Part shown: one piece after another, positions 42,232 through 51,610 of the stretch
Layout: the number at the start of each line of letters is the position of its first letter
Position numbering within the stretch: position 1 is the first letter of the stretch
Assembly: GCA_031546985.1 (NCBI GenBank)
Contig: JAVBJN010000003.1
Span: forward strand, 27,563 to 91,562
Source of the DNA: JAVBJN01 sp031546985
Lineage (GTDB): Bacteria; Bacteroidota; Bacteroidia; Chitinophagales; Chitinophagaceae
Length of the DNA stretch: 64,000 nucleotides
Reading direction: 5' to 3'
The notes under the pieces: model-generated
The model's database searches: none
The model's input: the letters and a program-made list of their open reading frames with translations, nothing else
Told to the model about the DNA's origin: nothing
Translations under genes and position numbers: made by a program

Positions 42232-43764
42232 ATGGGCTCAACATTATTATTAAGCATTGTAATAGGTTATTTTTTGTTGTTGCTGGTGGTGGCCTATTAT
42301 ACCTCCCGCGATTCCAACAACGAATCATTCTTTATCGGCAACAAAAGCAGTAACTGGATGCTGGTAGCATTTGGTATGATCGGTACTTCTTTATCGGGCA
42401 TGACCTTTATCTCTGTGCCGGGCACGGTGGGGATGAGCGGGTTCGATTATTTCCAGGTAGTGCTGGGCTACTTTATCGGCTACTTTGTGGTAGCAGGTGT
42501 ATTGCTGCCCTTGTATTACCGCATGCACCTTACTTCTATTTACTCTTTTCTCGAAGCCAAGCTGGGTACCCTGCCTTACAAAACAGGCGCGTCGTTCTTT
42601 ATCCTATCCCGCACATTGGGCGCCACACTGCGGCTGTACCTGGTTATTAAAGTGCTGCAATTGTTTATCCTTAACGATCTGGGTATCTCCTTTGGCTTTA
42701 CCGCCGTTATCATTATGCTCATGATCTTGCTGTATACTTTTAAAGGCGGCGTAAAAACCATCGTGTGGACCGATACGTTGCAAACCACGTTTATGCTGCT
42801 GGCGCTGGGCGTGTGCACGGTGTATATCATGAACCATCTGTCGCTCGATTTTGGCGCTACCATGGATACGCTCAAGGCGCAGAACCTTACCCGCATTTTT
42901 ATAACCGACCCCAACGACAGCAAGTTTTTTCTGAAACAGATATTGGGCGGTGCTTTTGTAACCATTACCATGACGGGTCTGGATCAGGAAATGATGCAAA
43001 AGAACATTAGCGTAAGCAATGTAAAAGACTCCAAGAAAAACATGATCGTGTTCAGCGTTATTTTGGTGCTGGTCAATTTCCTGTTTCTTATCCTGGGTGG
43101 CTTGCTGTACCTCTACGCACAAAAGAATGGCCTGAGTGTAAAGGGCGATGACCTCTTCCCTACTATTGCGGTTAAGCAGGGCTTGCCTTTCTCCATCACC
43201 GTTATTTTTATCATCGGGCTTATTTCCGCATTGTTCCCCAGTGCCGATGGGGCTTTAACGGCGCTCACTTCTTCTTTCTGCATCGACATTCTGGGCATTA
43301 AACAGCGCGCCGATTGGGACGAAAAGAAAAGGACCCGTGTGCGGTTAACGGTGCACCTTACTATGGCGCTCATTTTTCTTGTTTGTATTTTTATTTTCCG
43401 CGAAATCGATAATGGTTCGCTCATCAATACCCTGCTCGTAGTAGCCAGTTATACCTATGGGCCGTTGCTGGGCTTATTTGCCTTTGGCTTGTTTATGAAA
43501 CGGACGGTGAAGCAAAAGCTGGTGCCGTTTATTTGTGTGCTGTCTCCGGTAATCTGCTTTGCCATTAACCTGATGGCCGGTGCTTACAAGCAATACACCT
43601 GGATTATGGACCATCCAACCCTGCTTAATTTCTTTAGCCGTTCAGAAGCCATGTTTGGCGGGTACCATATTGGGCTGGAAATGCTGATTCTGAACGGGCT
43701 CATAACCTTTGGCCTGCTGGCCGCCACTTCTTCTCCCATGAAGGAAGTTGTGCCTGCAACCTAG
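42232..43764 (+). CDS. Sodium:solute symporter family protein
   Basis: A 510-residue polytopic membrane protein of the SSS family (sodium-driven uptake). About 13 helices are apparent. Family-like segments include RDSNNESFFIGNKSSNWMLVAFGMIGTSLSG (near residues 25-55; short pieces only are diagnostic), SVPGTVGMSGFDYFQ (about 64-78), ALFPSADGALTALTSSF (about 336-352) and the sodium-site serines in the latter. The substrate cannot be deduced; sugar, amino acid or carboxylate transporters all occur in this family. It forms a probable transcript with the O-methyltransferase gene 23 bases downstream. Confidence 0.88.
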   Translation: MGSTLLLSIVIGYFLLLLVVAYYTSRDSNNESFFIGNKSSNWMLVAFGMIGTSLSGMTFISVPGTVGMSGFDYFQVVLGYFIGYFVVAGVLLPLYYRMHLTSIYSFLEAKLGTLPYKTGASFFILSRTLGATLRLYLVIKVLQLFILNDLGISFGFTAVIIMLMILLYTFKGGVKTIVWTDTLQTTFMLLALGVCTVYIMNHLSLDFGATMDTLKAQNLTRIFITDPNDSKFFLKQILGGAFVTITMTGLDQEMMQKNISVSNVKDSKKNMIVFSVILVLVNFLFLILGGLLYLYAQKNGLSVKGDDLFPTIAVKQGLPFSITVIFIIGLISALFPSADGALTALTSSFCIDILGIKQRADWDEKKRTRVRLTVHLTMALIFLVCIFIFREIDNGSLINTLLVVASYTYGPLLGLFAFGLFMKRTVKQKLVPFICVLSPVICFAINLMAGAYKQYTWIMDHPTLLNFFSRSEAMFGGYHIGLEMLILNGLITFGLLAATSSPMKEVVPAT

Positions 43765-43787
43765 TGTTTATTATATGATTTGAACTT

Positions 43788-44435
43788 ATGACGTTATCCT
43801 TACACAACGATCCGTTAAACCGCTACGCGGAAAAATATACTACAGATGAAGGAGCGGTGCTGAAGGCATTGGAGCGACAGACCCACCTTAAAGTAGAACA
43901 ATCGGTAATGCTCTCCGGTAAATTGCAGGGCATGTTTTTGCAAATGGTAAGTAAAATGACGGCGCCCATGCAGGTGCTGGAGATTGGTACTTACACCGGT
44001 TATTCGGCCATATGCCTGGCTGCGGGCTTGCAGGAGGGCGGTGTGCTGCATACGATAGATGTAAATGCAGAGCTGGAAGATCTGGCTCTCAAATACTTTG
44101 CAGAAGCGGGCTTGCAGGATAAGATAAAACTGCATGTGGGCAATGCCTTGCAGATCATACCAACGCTGGAAGGTACTTTTGACCTGGTGTTTATCGATGC
44201 CGATAAAGTGAACTACAGCAACTACTTTGACCTGGTGGTAGACCGTGTGCGCCCCGGTGGCGTGATTCTTGCAGATAACGTGCTTTTTGAAGGTCAGGTG
44301 TTGTGGCAGGAGGCCGATCAGGGCAAAAATGCAAAGGCCATGCATGCCTTTAACCTGAAAATAGCGGGCGATAACCGGGTAGAACATGTGCTTCTTCCGG
44401 TGAGAGATGGCCTGATGTTCATCAGAAAGCGATAA
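43788..44435 (+). CDS. SAM-dependent O-methyltransferase (COMT-like)
   Basis: A 215-residue methyltransferase of the Methyltransf_3 / caffeoyl-CoA O-methyltransferase type. The SAM motif VLEIGTYTGYSAICLAAGL (about residues 63-81), HTIDVNAE (about 88-95), LVFIDADKVNYSNYFD (about 131-146) and VRPGGVILADNVLFEG (about 151-166) are typical, including the metal-binding aspartates and asparagine. It methylates a catechol-like hydroxyl in cytosolic metabolism; the substrate is unknown. The gene lies between the symporter and the glucosaminidase genes. Confidence 0.92.
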   Translation: MTLSLHNDPLNRYAEKYTTDEGAVLKALERQTHLKVEQSVMLSGKLQGMFLQMVSKMTAPMQVLEIGTYTGYSAICLAAGLQEGGVLHTIDVNAELEDLALKYFAEAGLQDKIKLHVGNALQIIPTLEGTFDLVFIDADKVNYSNYFDLVVDRVRPGGVILADNVLFEGQVLWQEADQGKNAKAMHAFNLKIAGDNRVEHVLLPVRDGLMFIRKR

Positions 44436-44496
44436 TTTTACAACGTGTGCCGTTCAGGCGGCAGCTATTGATTCCAGACATAAAGCTGAAGAGGCT

Positions 44497-46236
44497 ATGA
44501 AAATGAAAAAAAATACTACCATTCTAGCGATATGTATGCTGGCCGGAAAGTTGGTCACGGCCCAGTCTTCGGACTATGAAATGCAGGTAAAGGCATACAT
44601 TGCAAAATATAAAAATCTTGCCGTGCAGGAGCAGCGCCGTACCGGCGTACCAGCCTGTGTAAAACTGGCGCAGGGCATTTACGAATCTATGGCCGGGCAG
44701 AGTTACCTGGCGCAGGAGGGCAATAACCACTTTGGTATTAAATGTAAAAGCTCCTGGACCGGCCCTACCATCTCTCATGATGATGATGCCAAGGGCGAGT
44801 GTTTCAGAAAATATACTTGTGGTGAACAATCTTTCACCGATCATTCCGATTTTTTAAAGAGCAATCCGCGTTACGCATCTTTGTTCCAGTTGCAGCCCAC
44901 CGATTATGTGGCCTGGGCCAACGGACTCAAACGGTCTGGTTATGCCACCAACCCGGTTTACGCGCAAAAGATTATCAAGACCATTGAAGATTTTAACCTG
45001 CTTCAATACACACTGGAAGCAGCAGATTCGCCAGGCGAATCTATTCCCCAGCACGATACGCCAGTAAGGACTGCCGCAGCGCCGGCACCTAAAAATGAGC
45101 TGTATGCTTTTAATGGCAAGGGACTGCCCGAGCCAGCCAAAGCCGCGCCTAAAAAAGAAAAAGAAGATACACTCGATTACCAGGCCCTCTCTAAAAAGAA
45201 GATCTTTTTTATGAACGGCCTGCGTGCGATGGTAGGTAAGAAAGGCGAGGTGCTGCTGGAAAAAGCCATGGACCAGGGTATTCGCTACCGCTCGCTCCTG
45301 TTCTTTAACGACCTGCAGGACGAGCCTTTGCCGAAGGATATGATCATTTACCTGGAGCGCAAACCCAACAGGGGCACCAAAGCGGTGCACGTGATGGCCG
45401 AAGGAGAATCGCTGCATGATGTAGCCCAGCTCGAAGGTATTAATATGGCCTCGCTTCAGCGCCTCAATAAAATGGAACCTGGCGAAGAGCCGCAAGCAGG
45501 CGAGGAATTGTCGCTGCAATCTGCGAGGGCAGAGAAACCTGCGGTAACAATGGTGGCCACTGCAACCAATAAACCGGTAACCAAACCTTCTACTTCCATC
45601 TCGCAGGATGTGCAGCAGGCTTACGGCAACCTTAGAAATGAAATGAAAGGTTCAGAAAAGCCCGCGCCTGTTGTTGCAGAGGCGCCAAAAGCAACTGCTG
45701 AACCCAAAACCAGTAATAACATTGATGCTGCTAATCCGGTTGTAGAAAACCAGGATGTAGCCATGGTAGCTTCTACAGAAGCGCCTCCGGCCAGCGTGCC
45801 TGCCGCAAAAGTAGAAACTGCGCCGGTTGCAACACCTGTAGCAGAGACCAAAGCACCCACGCCTAAAACGCCTGAAAACGAACTGGACAGATTGAAGAAT
45901 ATGCTGGATGCGGCGGTATATGGCAGCGGCGGACGTGATGGGTACGAAAAAGAACAGCAACGCAAAGCTACAGAAGCTACCGCGTCCAAACCAGTGGCCC
46001 CTGCTCCTGTGGTGGCCACTACACCCGCACCAACTACTACCAAACCGGTAGTGGCTGCTCCGGCACCCAAGCCTGTGGCTGTTACTAATAATGCCAAAAC
46101 GCACGTGGTAAAAAGCGGCGAAACCGCGTTCCGTATTGCCAAAACCTACAACATTACAGTAGACGAGTTGATGAAGCTGAATGGCCTCACTACGGCTACC
46201 GTGCAAGTGGGACAATCGCTTAAAGTAGCCCGATAA
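44497..46236 (+). CDS. Secreted glucosaminidase with LysM domains
   Basis: A 579-residue exported peptidoglycan hydrolase candidate. After a signal peptide (MKMKKNTTILAICMLAGKLVTAQ) a GH73-type N-acetylglucosaminidase domain spans about residues 35-170 (KLAQGIYESMAGQSYLA, NNHFGIKCKSSWTG, YTCGEQSFTDHSDFL, with the catalytic glutamate in the first). A LysM-like segment sits near 305-345 and a clear LysM closes the protein (HVVKSGETAFRIAKTYNITV, about 533-579). The middle (about 350-530) is a long Pro/Ala/Thr/Val-rich low-complexity linker. It would cleave or remodel cell-wall glycan. Only one base separates it from hpt. Confidence 0.9.
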   Translation: MKMKKNTTILAICMLAGKLVTAQSSDYEMQVKAYIAKYKNLAVQEQRRTGVPACVKLAQGIYESMAGQSYLAQEGNNHFGIKCKSSWTGPTISHDDDAKGECFRKYTCGEQSFTDHSDFLKSNPRYASLFQLQPTDYVAWANGLKRSGYATNPVYAQKIIKTIEDFNLLQYTLEAADSPGESIPQHDTPVRTAAAPAPKNELYAFNGKGLPEPAKAAPKKEKEDTLDYQALSKKKIFFMNGLRAMVGKKGEVLLEKAMDQGIRYRSLLFFNDLQDEPLPKDMIIYLERKPNRGTKAVHVMAEGESLHDVAQLEGINMASLQRLNKMEPGEEPQAGEELSLQSARAEKPAVTMVATATNKPVTKPSTSISQDVQQAYGNLRNEMKGSEKPAPVVAEAPKATAEPKTSNNIDAANPVVENQDVAMVASTEAPPASVPAAKVETAPVATPVAETKAPTPKTPENELDRLKNMLDAAVYGSGGRDGYEKEQQRKATEATASKPVAPAPVVATTPAPTTTKPVVAAPAPKPVAVTNNAKTHVVKSGETAFRIAKTYNITVDELMKLNGLTTATVQVGQSLKVAR

Positions 46237-46237
46237 T

Positions 46238-46771
46238 ATGCAGCAGATTACAGTTAAAGACAAGGTTTTTGTGCCATACCTCACCGCAGCGCAATTGCAG
46301 CAGCGGATTGCAGAAATGGGTAGGGAGATAAGCCGCGATTATGCAGGAAAATCACCTTTTTTTATAGGTGTCCTGAATGGGGCTTTTATGTTTGCTGCCG
46401 ATCTGTTGAAATCAATTTCGGTAGAAGCGTCTATCAGTTTTGTAAAAATTGCTTCGTACGAAGGTGAGAAATCGACAGGCAAAGTAGTTACGGCTATCGG
46501 GCTGGCAGAGTCACTTACCGGGCGCGATGTGATAATATTGGAAGATATTGTAGATACGGGCAACACGCTCTCTGCCTTTATTCCGGAGTTGCTCAAGCAA
46601 GAACCGGCTTCGCTTAAAGTAGCCGCGCTGTTGTCTAAGCCCGAAGCCCGCAAAGCACATGTGGATGTACACTATACCGGCTTCGAGATTCCCGATAAGT
46701 TTGTAGTGGGTTACGGCCTCGACTATGATGGCCTGGGCCGCAACCTGGCCGATATTTACCAGTTGGCTTAG
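46238..46771 (+). CDS. hpt: Hypoxanthine phosphoribosyltransferase
   Basis: A 177-residue purine-salvage enzyme that joins hypoxanthine or guanine to PRPP. The PRPP-binding motif VIILEDIVDTGNTLSAF (about residues 98-114) and the FVVGYGLDYDGLGRNLADIY tail (about 154-173) are typical of HPRT. The length is normal. It starts one base after the glucosaminidase stop, so the two are co-transcribed despite different roles. It converges on the GT4 gene with a 3-base gap, leaving no room for a terminator between them. Confidence 0.95.
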   Translation: MQQITVKDKVFVPYLTAAQLQQRIAEMGREISRDYAGKSPFFIGVLNGAFMFAADLLKSISVEASISFVKIASYEGEKSTGKVVTAIGLAESLTGRDVIILEDIVDTGNTLSAFIPELLKQEPASLKVAALLSKPEARKAHVDVHYTGFEIPDKFVVGYGLDYDGLGRNLADIYQLA

Positions 46772-46774
46772 CGC

Positions 46775-47893
46775 TTACGCAAATGCCGGCATAATGCGCT
46801 GAATGATATTATCCCAATAATAATAATCGTAAAAAGAAGAAGGGGTGACTGCAAGGTAGTCGCCCTTTTTTATGCTCTGGATGGCCGCCTGGGTAAAGCC
46901 CTGCCAGTCGTTGTTGTCCAGTATCTGCAGTTTATTACCGCAAGCCGCAATATTAAGGCCAATGGCTGCATTGGCTGTGGTAATTACCGTATTGCCCAGG
47001 CCAATGGCCTCTACCACTTTGGTTTTGATACCACCACCACCTACAATGGGACTCAGAAAAATATCTGCTGCCTTAAAGTAAGGGTCAATATCGTCTACAA
47101 AACCAGCGTAAATAATGTTCTGGTCTTTCCATGCCTGCAACGCGCCATAACTTTCGGGCAGGCCACTGCCACACACCACTATCTTGTATGAAAGGCCCGA
47201 GCGCATAAGTTCCGGATTAATATCGTGCAGGATGCGCTCCAGTGCAAAAATATTGGGCTCGTAGCGCAGGCTTCCGTTAAAGAGAATGATGGCGTCGCCT
47301 TCGGGAATACTATGTTTTTGCCGGATCAATTGTTGTTGCTGCAACTTATCGGTGGGGAATCCTGGTAGCTCTACACCATAAGTAGCTTCCAGTGCTTTTT
47401 GCGCAGGGGTGTGCATATGCTGCAAAGCCCATTGCTTATCGTCGTTGGAGATAAACAAAGTAGCATCTGCCTTACGGTAAGCCCATTGCTCATACCGTTT
47501 TAAGATAGGCCACCAGGGCTTGCCCAGGTCTTTAAACCGCTGGTACTCGATGTTGTGCGAGTGCACAATCCATTTTACACCGGTACGTTTTTGTACGGCA
47601 TAGCCCAGCCAGGCATAATAGGGGTGCTCGGTAATGAAATGTGTAAATCCTTCTTTGCGTATGAGATCGCAGATCTTACCCACCAGCGAAAAATCGGCGT
47701 AGCGGCTTTTCTTATCGGTGAGGAATGGCCTGGTTTCGTAAAGCGTTGGCGTAGCAAAATCGTTGTTGCTGGTGCATAATGCGGTAACCGGCACATGCTT
47801 TTGCAAAAACTGGTAAAACAGGTGAATGCCTTTTTGCCCGCCCATTTGCGCAGGCAATACTTTATAGGGAATAATGCTGAGAACCTTGGCCAA
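46775..47893 (-). CDS. GT4-type glycosyltransferase
   Basis: A 372-residue GT-B fold glycosyltransferase of the group 1 type. The N-terminal domain carries HFITEHPYYAWLGYAVQ and WIVHSHNIEYQRF; the C-terminal nucleotide-sugar part has AIILFNGSLRYEPN (about residues 201-214), IIYAGFVDDIDPYFKAADIF (about 259-278) and SPIVGGGGIKTKVVEAIGLG (about 280-299), the expected EX7E-like region. The acceptor is unknown; cell-surface polysaccharide synthesis is likely. It is a single gene convergent with hpt. Confidence 0.88.
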   Translation of the reverse strand: MAKVLSIIPYKVLPAQMGGQKGIHLFYQFLQKHVPVTALCTSNNDFATPTLYETRPFLTDKKSRYADFSLVGKICDLIRKEGFTHFITEHPYYAWLGYAVQKRTGVKWIVHSHNIEYQRFKDLGKPWWPILKRYEQWAYRKADATLFISNDDKQWALQHMHTPAQKALEATYGVELPGFPTDKLQQQQLIRQKHSIPEGDAIILFNGSLRYEPNIFALERILHDINPELMRSGLSYKIVVCGSGLPESYGALQAWKDQNIIYAGFVDDIDPYFKAADIFLSPIVGGGGIKTKVVEAIGLGNTVITTANAAIGLNIAACGNKLQILDNNDWQGFTQAAIQSIKKGDYLAVTPSSFYDYYYWDNIIQRIMPAFA

Positions 47894-47945
47894 AGTGATG
47901 GATTTTTTTACCGGATAAAAGTAAGCAACGTTTTATTGTAAAAGA

Positions 47946-47967
47946 AAACCCCGCTTTCGCGGGGTTT
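47946..47967 (-). terminator. Terminator of the grpE-dnaJ operon
   Basis: AAACCCCGC pairs perfectly with GCGGGGTTT around TTTC. Read on the minus strand the hairpin is followed by TCTTTTAC. It begins 5 bases after the dnaJ stop. Confidence 0.85.
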
Positions 47968-47972
47968 AAAAA

Positions 47973-49154
47973 TTAGCTGAAAACATCTTTTATCTTATCG
48001 AAAAAGCTTCTTTCGTTTTTGTTGGCCTGTGGCTTAAAGTTTTCGGAGTGCGCCATTTTTTCAATAGCTGTTTTTTCTTCCGGTGTTACATGCTGCGGCG
48101 TCCATACATTAACGTGTACCAGTTGGTCGCCACGCTCGTAGCTTTGGATGCTGGGGAAACCTTTGCCTTTAAGGCGGAAGATTTTACCGCTTTGTGTGCC
48201 CGGTGGAATTTTGATCTTAGCCTTACCATCGATGGTAGGCACCTCTACCTGCGTGCCAAATACGGCATCGGGGAAGGATATGTGAAGATCAAACGCCACA
48301 TTGAGCCCCTCGCGGGTAAGGTGGGCGTGTTTTTCTTCTTCGATCAAAATAAGCAGGTCGCCGGGGGCACCGCCACGCTCGCCGGCATTTCCTTTGCCGC
48401 TTACACTCAGTTGCATGCCATCCTGTACACCGGCTGGTATGTCTATGCTTACGGTTTCTTCGCCGTAAACCCGTCCGCTACCGCTGCACGAGGTACATTT
48501 GTTGGTAATGGTAGTGCCTTCGCCGTTACAGGCCGGGCAGGTGGTTACCGTTTGCATCTGGCCCAGGAAGGTATTGGTTACCTTTCTTACCTGTCCGCTA
48601 CCGCCGCAGGTACTGCAGGTTTGTACGCTGTTGCTGTCTTTGGCTCCGCTGCCGTGGCAGGTATCGCAGCCAATATATTTTTTAACCTTAATTTTTTTGT
48701 TGGCCCCGTTGGCGATCTCTTCAAACGTCAACTTCAGTTTTACCCTCAGGTTAGACCCCCGGCTGCCGCCACGGCGTTGTCCGCCACGCTGGCCACCGCC
48801 ACCGCCGCCTCCGAAGAAGCTGCCAAACACATCATCGCCGAAAATGTCGCCGAAGTTCTGGAAGATGTCTTCCATGCGCATACCGCCTGCGCCGCCCGCG
48901 CCACCAAATCCGCCGCTGGCAGGTCCGCCCATGCCGGCATGACCAAATCGGTCGTAACGGGCACGTTTGTCTGCATCGCTCAGCACTTCATATGCTTCTG
49001 CGGCTTCCTTGAAATGCTCTTCGGCATCTTTGTCACCGGGGTTACGGTCGGGGTGATATTTCATCGCCACCTTACGGTAGGCTTTCTTTATCTCGTCGGC
49101 AGAGGCTCCTTTGGCAACACCTAGTATCTCGTAATAATCACGCTTAGTTGACAT
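47973..49154 (-). CDS. dnaJ: Chaperone protein DnaJ
   Basis: A 393-residue co-chaperone of DnaK. The J domain (about residues 4-68) has the HPD motif in MKYHPDRNPG. A long Gly/Phe-rich region (about 73-130) follows, then four zinc-finger repeats of the CxxCxGxG type (CDTCHGSG, CSTCGGSG, CPACNGEG, CTSCSGSG; about 155-225), then the two beta-barrel domains. It lies 50 bases after grpE on the same strand. Confidence 0.97.
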   Translation of the reverse strand: MSTKRDYYEILGVAKGASADEIKKAYRKVAMKYHPDRNPGDKDAEEHFKEAAEAYEVLSDADKRARYDRFGHAGMGGPASGGFGGAGGAGGMRMEDIFQNFGDIFGDDVFGSFFGGGGGGGQRGGQRRGGSRGSNLRVKLKLTFEEIANGANKKIKVKKYIGCDTCHGSGAKDSNSVQTCSTCGGSGQVRKVTNTFLGQMQTVTTCPACNGEGTTITNKCTSCSGSGRVYGEETVSIDIPAGVQDGMQLSVSGKGNAGERGGAPGDLLILIEEEKHAHLTREGLNVAFDLHISFPDAVFGTQVEVPTIDGKAKIKIPPGTQSGKIFRLKGKGFPSIQSYERGDQLVHVNVWTPQHVTPEEKTAIEKMAHSENFKPQANKNERSFFDKIKDVFS

Positions 49155-49204
49155 AACAAATCAAATGGTATATAAGCTGCGGCCACCGCAATGGCCACGG
49201 GTAT

Positions 49205-49798
49205 TTATTTGCCCACTACTACTTTAGCGTAGCGGATAATTTTATCGTTCAGGTAATAACCTTTTTGTACTTCGTCGATCACTTTGCCCTTCATTTCTTT
49301 GCTGGGCGCAGGAATCTCGGTGATGGCTTCGTGCAGTTCCACGTCAAACTCCTGGTTTTTGCTCTCAAAAGATTTGAGGCCTTTGGCCTGCAGGGTGCTT
49401 TTCATTTTATTGAAAACCAGTGCCAGACCTTCTTTCAGTGCATTTATATCTGTGGCGTTTTCGATCTGCACGTTGGCGCGTTCCAAATCGTCGAGCACAT
49501 CCAGCATAGATACCATCAATTCCTTGTTGGCAGTCATACGCAGGTCCATGGTTTCGCGGGCAGTGCGGCGTTTAAAGTTATCAAACTCGGCTGCCAGGCG
49601 CAGGTATTTATCTTTCAGCTCGCCCAATTCGTTCTGTAACTTGTCGTTATCGTTATCATTGGTCAATTCGTCATTCAGGTGAGTTGTACCTGCCATGTTT
49701 TCATCCGAGTTGAGGTCCATCACGGGTTCGTTGTTCTGATCCATATTTCCATTCTGTTGATTATCAGTACTTTGATTGTTTTTTTTGTTTTCTTCCAT
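49205..49798 (-). CDS. grpE: Nucleotide exchange factor GrpE
   Basis: A 197-residue nucleotide exchange factor for DnaK. The N-terminus (about residues 1-55) is acidic and Asn/Gln-rich, the middle is a long coiled coil (LQNELGELKDKYLRLAAEFD), and the C-terminal beta part ends YYLNDKIIRYAKVVVGK, typical of GrpE. It is the first gene of the grpE-dnaJ pair. No CIRCE element was found in the 138 bases upstream, so control may be through an alternative sigma factor. Confidence 0.96.
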   Translation of the reverse strand: MEENKKNNQSTDNQQNGNMDQNNEPVMDLNSDENMAGTTHLNDELTNDNDNDKLQNELGELKDKYLRLAAEFDNFKRRTARETMDLRMTANKELMVSMLDVLDDLERANVQIENATDINALKEGLALVFNKMKSTLQAKGLKSFESKNQEFDVELHEAITEIPAPSKEMKGKVIDEVQKGYYLNDKIIRYAKVVVGK

Positions 49799-49923
49799 AC
49801 TGTCAGCATTTAGTAATTAATGGGTAGCCCAAACATTACGCCAGCCTGTGGCAGGTAGCCAAATTGGCGCAAACGGTTATCGGGTATCTAAAATATTGTA
49901 TGCTTTGTCAATTTTCAAATTGG

Positions 49924-49931
49924 TAATTTTG
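49924..49931 (+). promoter_or_regulatory. Candidate -7 box of the RlmI-like gene (possibly leaderless)
   Basis: TAATTTTG matches TAnnTTTG exactly and ends 5 bases before the ATG at 49937. In Bacteroidota, transcription starts about 4-8 bases after this box, so the transcript may begin at or within a few bases of the start codon. Confidence 0.4.
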
Positions 49932-49936
49932 CGCCC

Positions 49937-51109
49937 ATGACAAAAGTTTTTTTGCGTAAAACGGTAACGAACAGGGTTGCTTCCGGCCACCCCTGGGTAT
50001 TTGGCAATGAAGTAGGTGAGATAAGTGGAGACGTGACTGCCGGAGATATTGTAGAGGTATGCTCGGCCAAAGGAACCTTTATTGGCCGTGGTTTTATTAA
50101 TCCGCAATCGCAGATCCGGGTGCGCATCCTTACCCGCGATTTTAAAGAAGAGATCAACGCCGAATTTTTCTATAACCGCCTGGTAAAGGCCTGGGAATAC
50201 CGTAAAAAACTGGGTTACGTAGAAAACTGCCGCCTGGTATTTGGCGAAGCAGATTACATGCCGGCCCTCATCATCGATAAGTTTAACGATTACTTTGTGC
50301 TGCAAACGCTGGCGCTAGGTATAGAAAGATGGAAAGGCGCTATTGTAGACGCGCTCAACCGCATTTTTAATCCCAAAGGTATTTATGAGCGCAACGATGT
50401 GCCCGTGCGCGAGCTGGAAGGCATGGAGCAAAAGAAAGGTTTCCTGAGCGATCCTTTCGATACCCGTATTGTAATTAAAGAAAACGGCCTTAAGTTTTGG
50501 GTAGATGTGGAGAATGGCCAGAAAACAGGCTACTTCCTCGACCAGCAGGACAACCGCCGTGCCATACAGAATATTGTAAAAGGGGCAGATGTGCTCGAAG
50601 CGTTTTGCTACACCGGTACTTTCTCGGTACACGCGGGGCATTATGGCGCCAAAAGTGTACTGGGACTCGATATTTCGGAACTGGCAGTAAAAACAGCCAG
50701 AGACAATGCCGAGCTGAATGGCCTGGCCGATACCTGTAAGTTTGAAGCTGTAAATGCTTTTGATGTATTAAAAGTATGGGCCAAAGAAGGCCGCCAGTAC
50801 GATGTGGTAATGCTGGACCCTCCTGCGTTTACCAAAAGCCGTGAAAATATCGACAAAGCCGTTTCTGGTTATAAAGAGATAAACCTGCGTGGTATGAAAA
50901 TGGTTAAGCCGGGTGGTTTCCTGGTTACAGCATCCTGTACCAACCTGGTACCACCAGAGCTGTTTCTGCAAACGATTGATATGGCTGCCAAAGATGCCCG
51001 CCGCCGCTTAAGGCAGGTTACGTTTCAGGCACAAGCCTCCGACCACCCGATTCTGCGGGGTATAGACAATACCAATTACCTTAAGTTCCTGATTGTTCAG
51101 GTAGATTAA
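49937..51109 (+). CDS. RlmI-like 23S rRNA (cytosine) methyltransferase
   Basis: A 390-residue class I SAM-dependent RNA methyltransferase. The N-terminal PUA domain (about residues 1-75) opens VFLRKTVTNRVASGHPWVFG; a central domain precedes the catalytic Rossmann fold with VLEAFCYTGTFSVHAGHYGA (about 218-237), LGLDISELAV and VVMLDPPAFTKS (about 290-301), plus TASCTNLVPP with the likely catalytic cysteine. This arrangement is that of RlmI, which makes m5C1962 in 23S rRNA. It is a single gene with its own terminator. Confidence 0.9.
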   Translation: MTKVFLRKTVTNRVASGHPWVFGNEVGEISGDVTAGDIVEVCSAKGTFIGRGFINPQSQIRVRILTRDFKEEINAEFFYNRLVKAWEYRKKLGYVENCRLVFGEADYMPALIIDKFNDYFVLQTLALGIERWKGAIVDALNRIFNPKGIYERNDVPVRELEGMEQKKGFLSDPFDTRIVIKENGLKFWVDVENGQKTGYFLDQQDNRRAIQNIVKGADVLEAFCYTGTFSVHAGHYGAKSVLGLDISELAVKTARDNAELNGLADTCKFEAVNAFDVLKVWAKEGRQYDVVMLDPPAFTKSRENIDKAVSGYKEINLRGMKMVKPGGFLVTASCTNLVPPELFLQTIDMAAKDARRRLRQVTFQAQASDHPILRGIDNTNYLKFLIVQVD

Positions 51110-51130
51110 TAGCTTAACGGCATACAAAAC

Positions 51131-51163
51131 AAAAGCGGTTCCTGTGTTGCAGGAGCCGCTTTT
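51131..51163 (+). terminator. Terminator after the RlmI-like gene
   Basis: AAAAGCGGTTCCTG pairs with CAGGAGCCGCTTTT (one G-U pair) around TGTTG, followed by further Ts. It begins 21 bases after the stop. Confidence 0.85.
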
Positions 51164-51610
51164 TGCTTATATAAGAGCCGGGATTTTTCATGATTAAGTG
51201 GCAGGAAACCGACCATGGAAAGGTTGGCTGGTTTCCTGCTAACGGTAGGTAGCTTGTCCTCAAACCCACCATATATTCACTGTTACGCATCTTTCCCTGA
51301 AGAAAAAACGTGCATGAAAAGCCAGGCCTTTCATGTAGCGCTTAACCTCGCAATAAAGTTACTGGCAACTTTAAACGTTCAATAAAAAATGCGACGAATA
51401 GCCGGAATGTGTCGATGAACGGCCGGGATGCTGGCAATTGGTGTTGCTGCAACTATTTGTATGGTGCACATTGTTTCTGCTTTCTGCTGTTCATCTCTGA
51501 AAAGCTGGTGTTGGTCGCATAAGTTTCTGGTATGTGCTTAGAGCTTAATATTTTCGAATCAGCCAATCCGATCTGTGTAGAGCGTATATCATAAAAACAA
51601 TTGGTTTGAT
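51164..51610. other. Long gap before the M36 peptidase gene with a hairpin
   Basis: About 450 bases without a recognisable gene. The strongest structure is a perfect 10-base inverted repeat at 51201-51239, GCAGGAAACC and GGTTTCCTGC, with an 18-base spacer. No clear -7 box was found near the ATG at 51611. The region may be a long leader of the peptidase gene or carry a small RNA, but nothing decides this. Confidence 0.5.

Noticed and set aside
48048..49124. A 358-residue plus-strand frame opposite dnaJ
   Set aside because: It is a mirror frame of dnaJ, whose Gly- and Cys-rich repeats give a long antisense frame. It has no domain of its own.
49799..49936. A CIRCE element for HrcA control before grpE
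   Set aside because: No 9-base inverted repeat of the CIRCE type (TTAGCACTC with a 9-base spacer) was found.
51530..51575. A TTCGAATC sequence suggestive of a tRNA T-loop
   Set aside because: No acceptor or anticodon stems can be drawn around it. No tRNA gene was found in the window.
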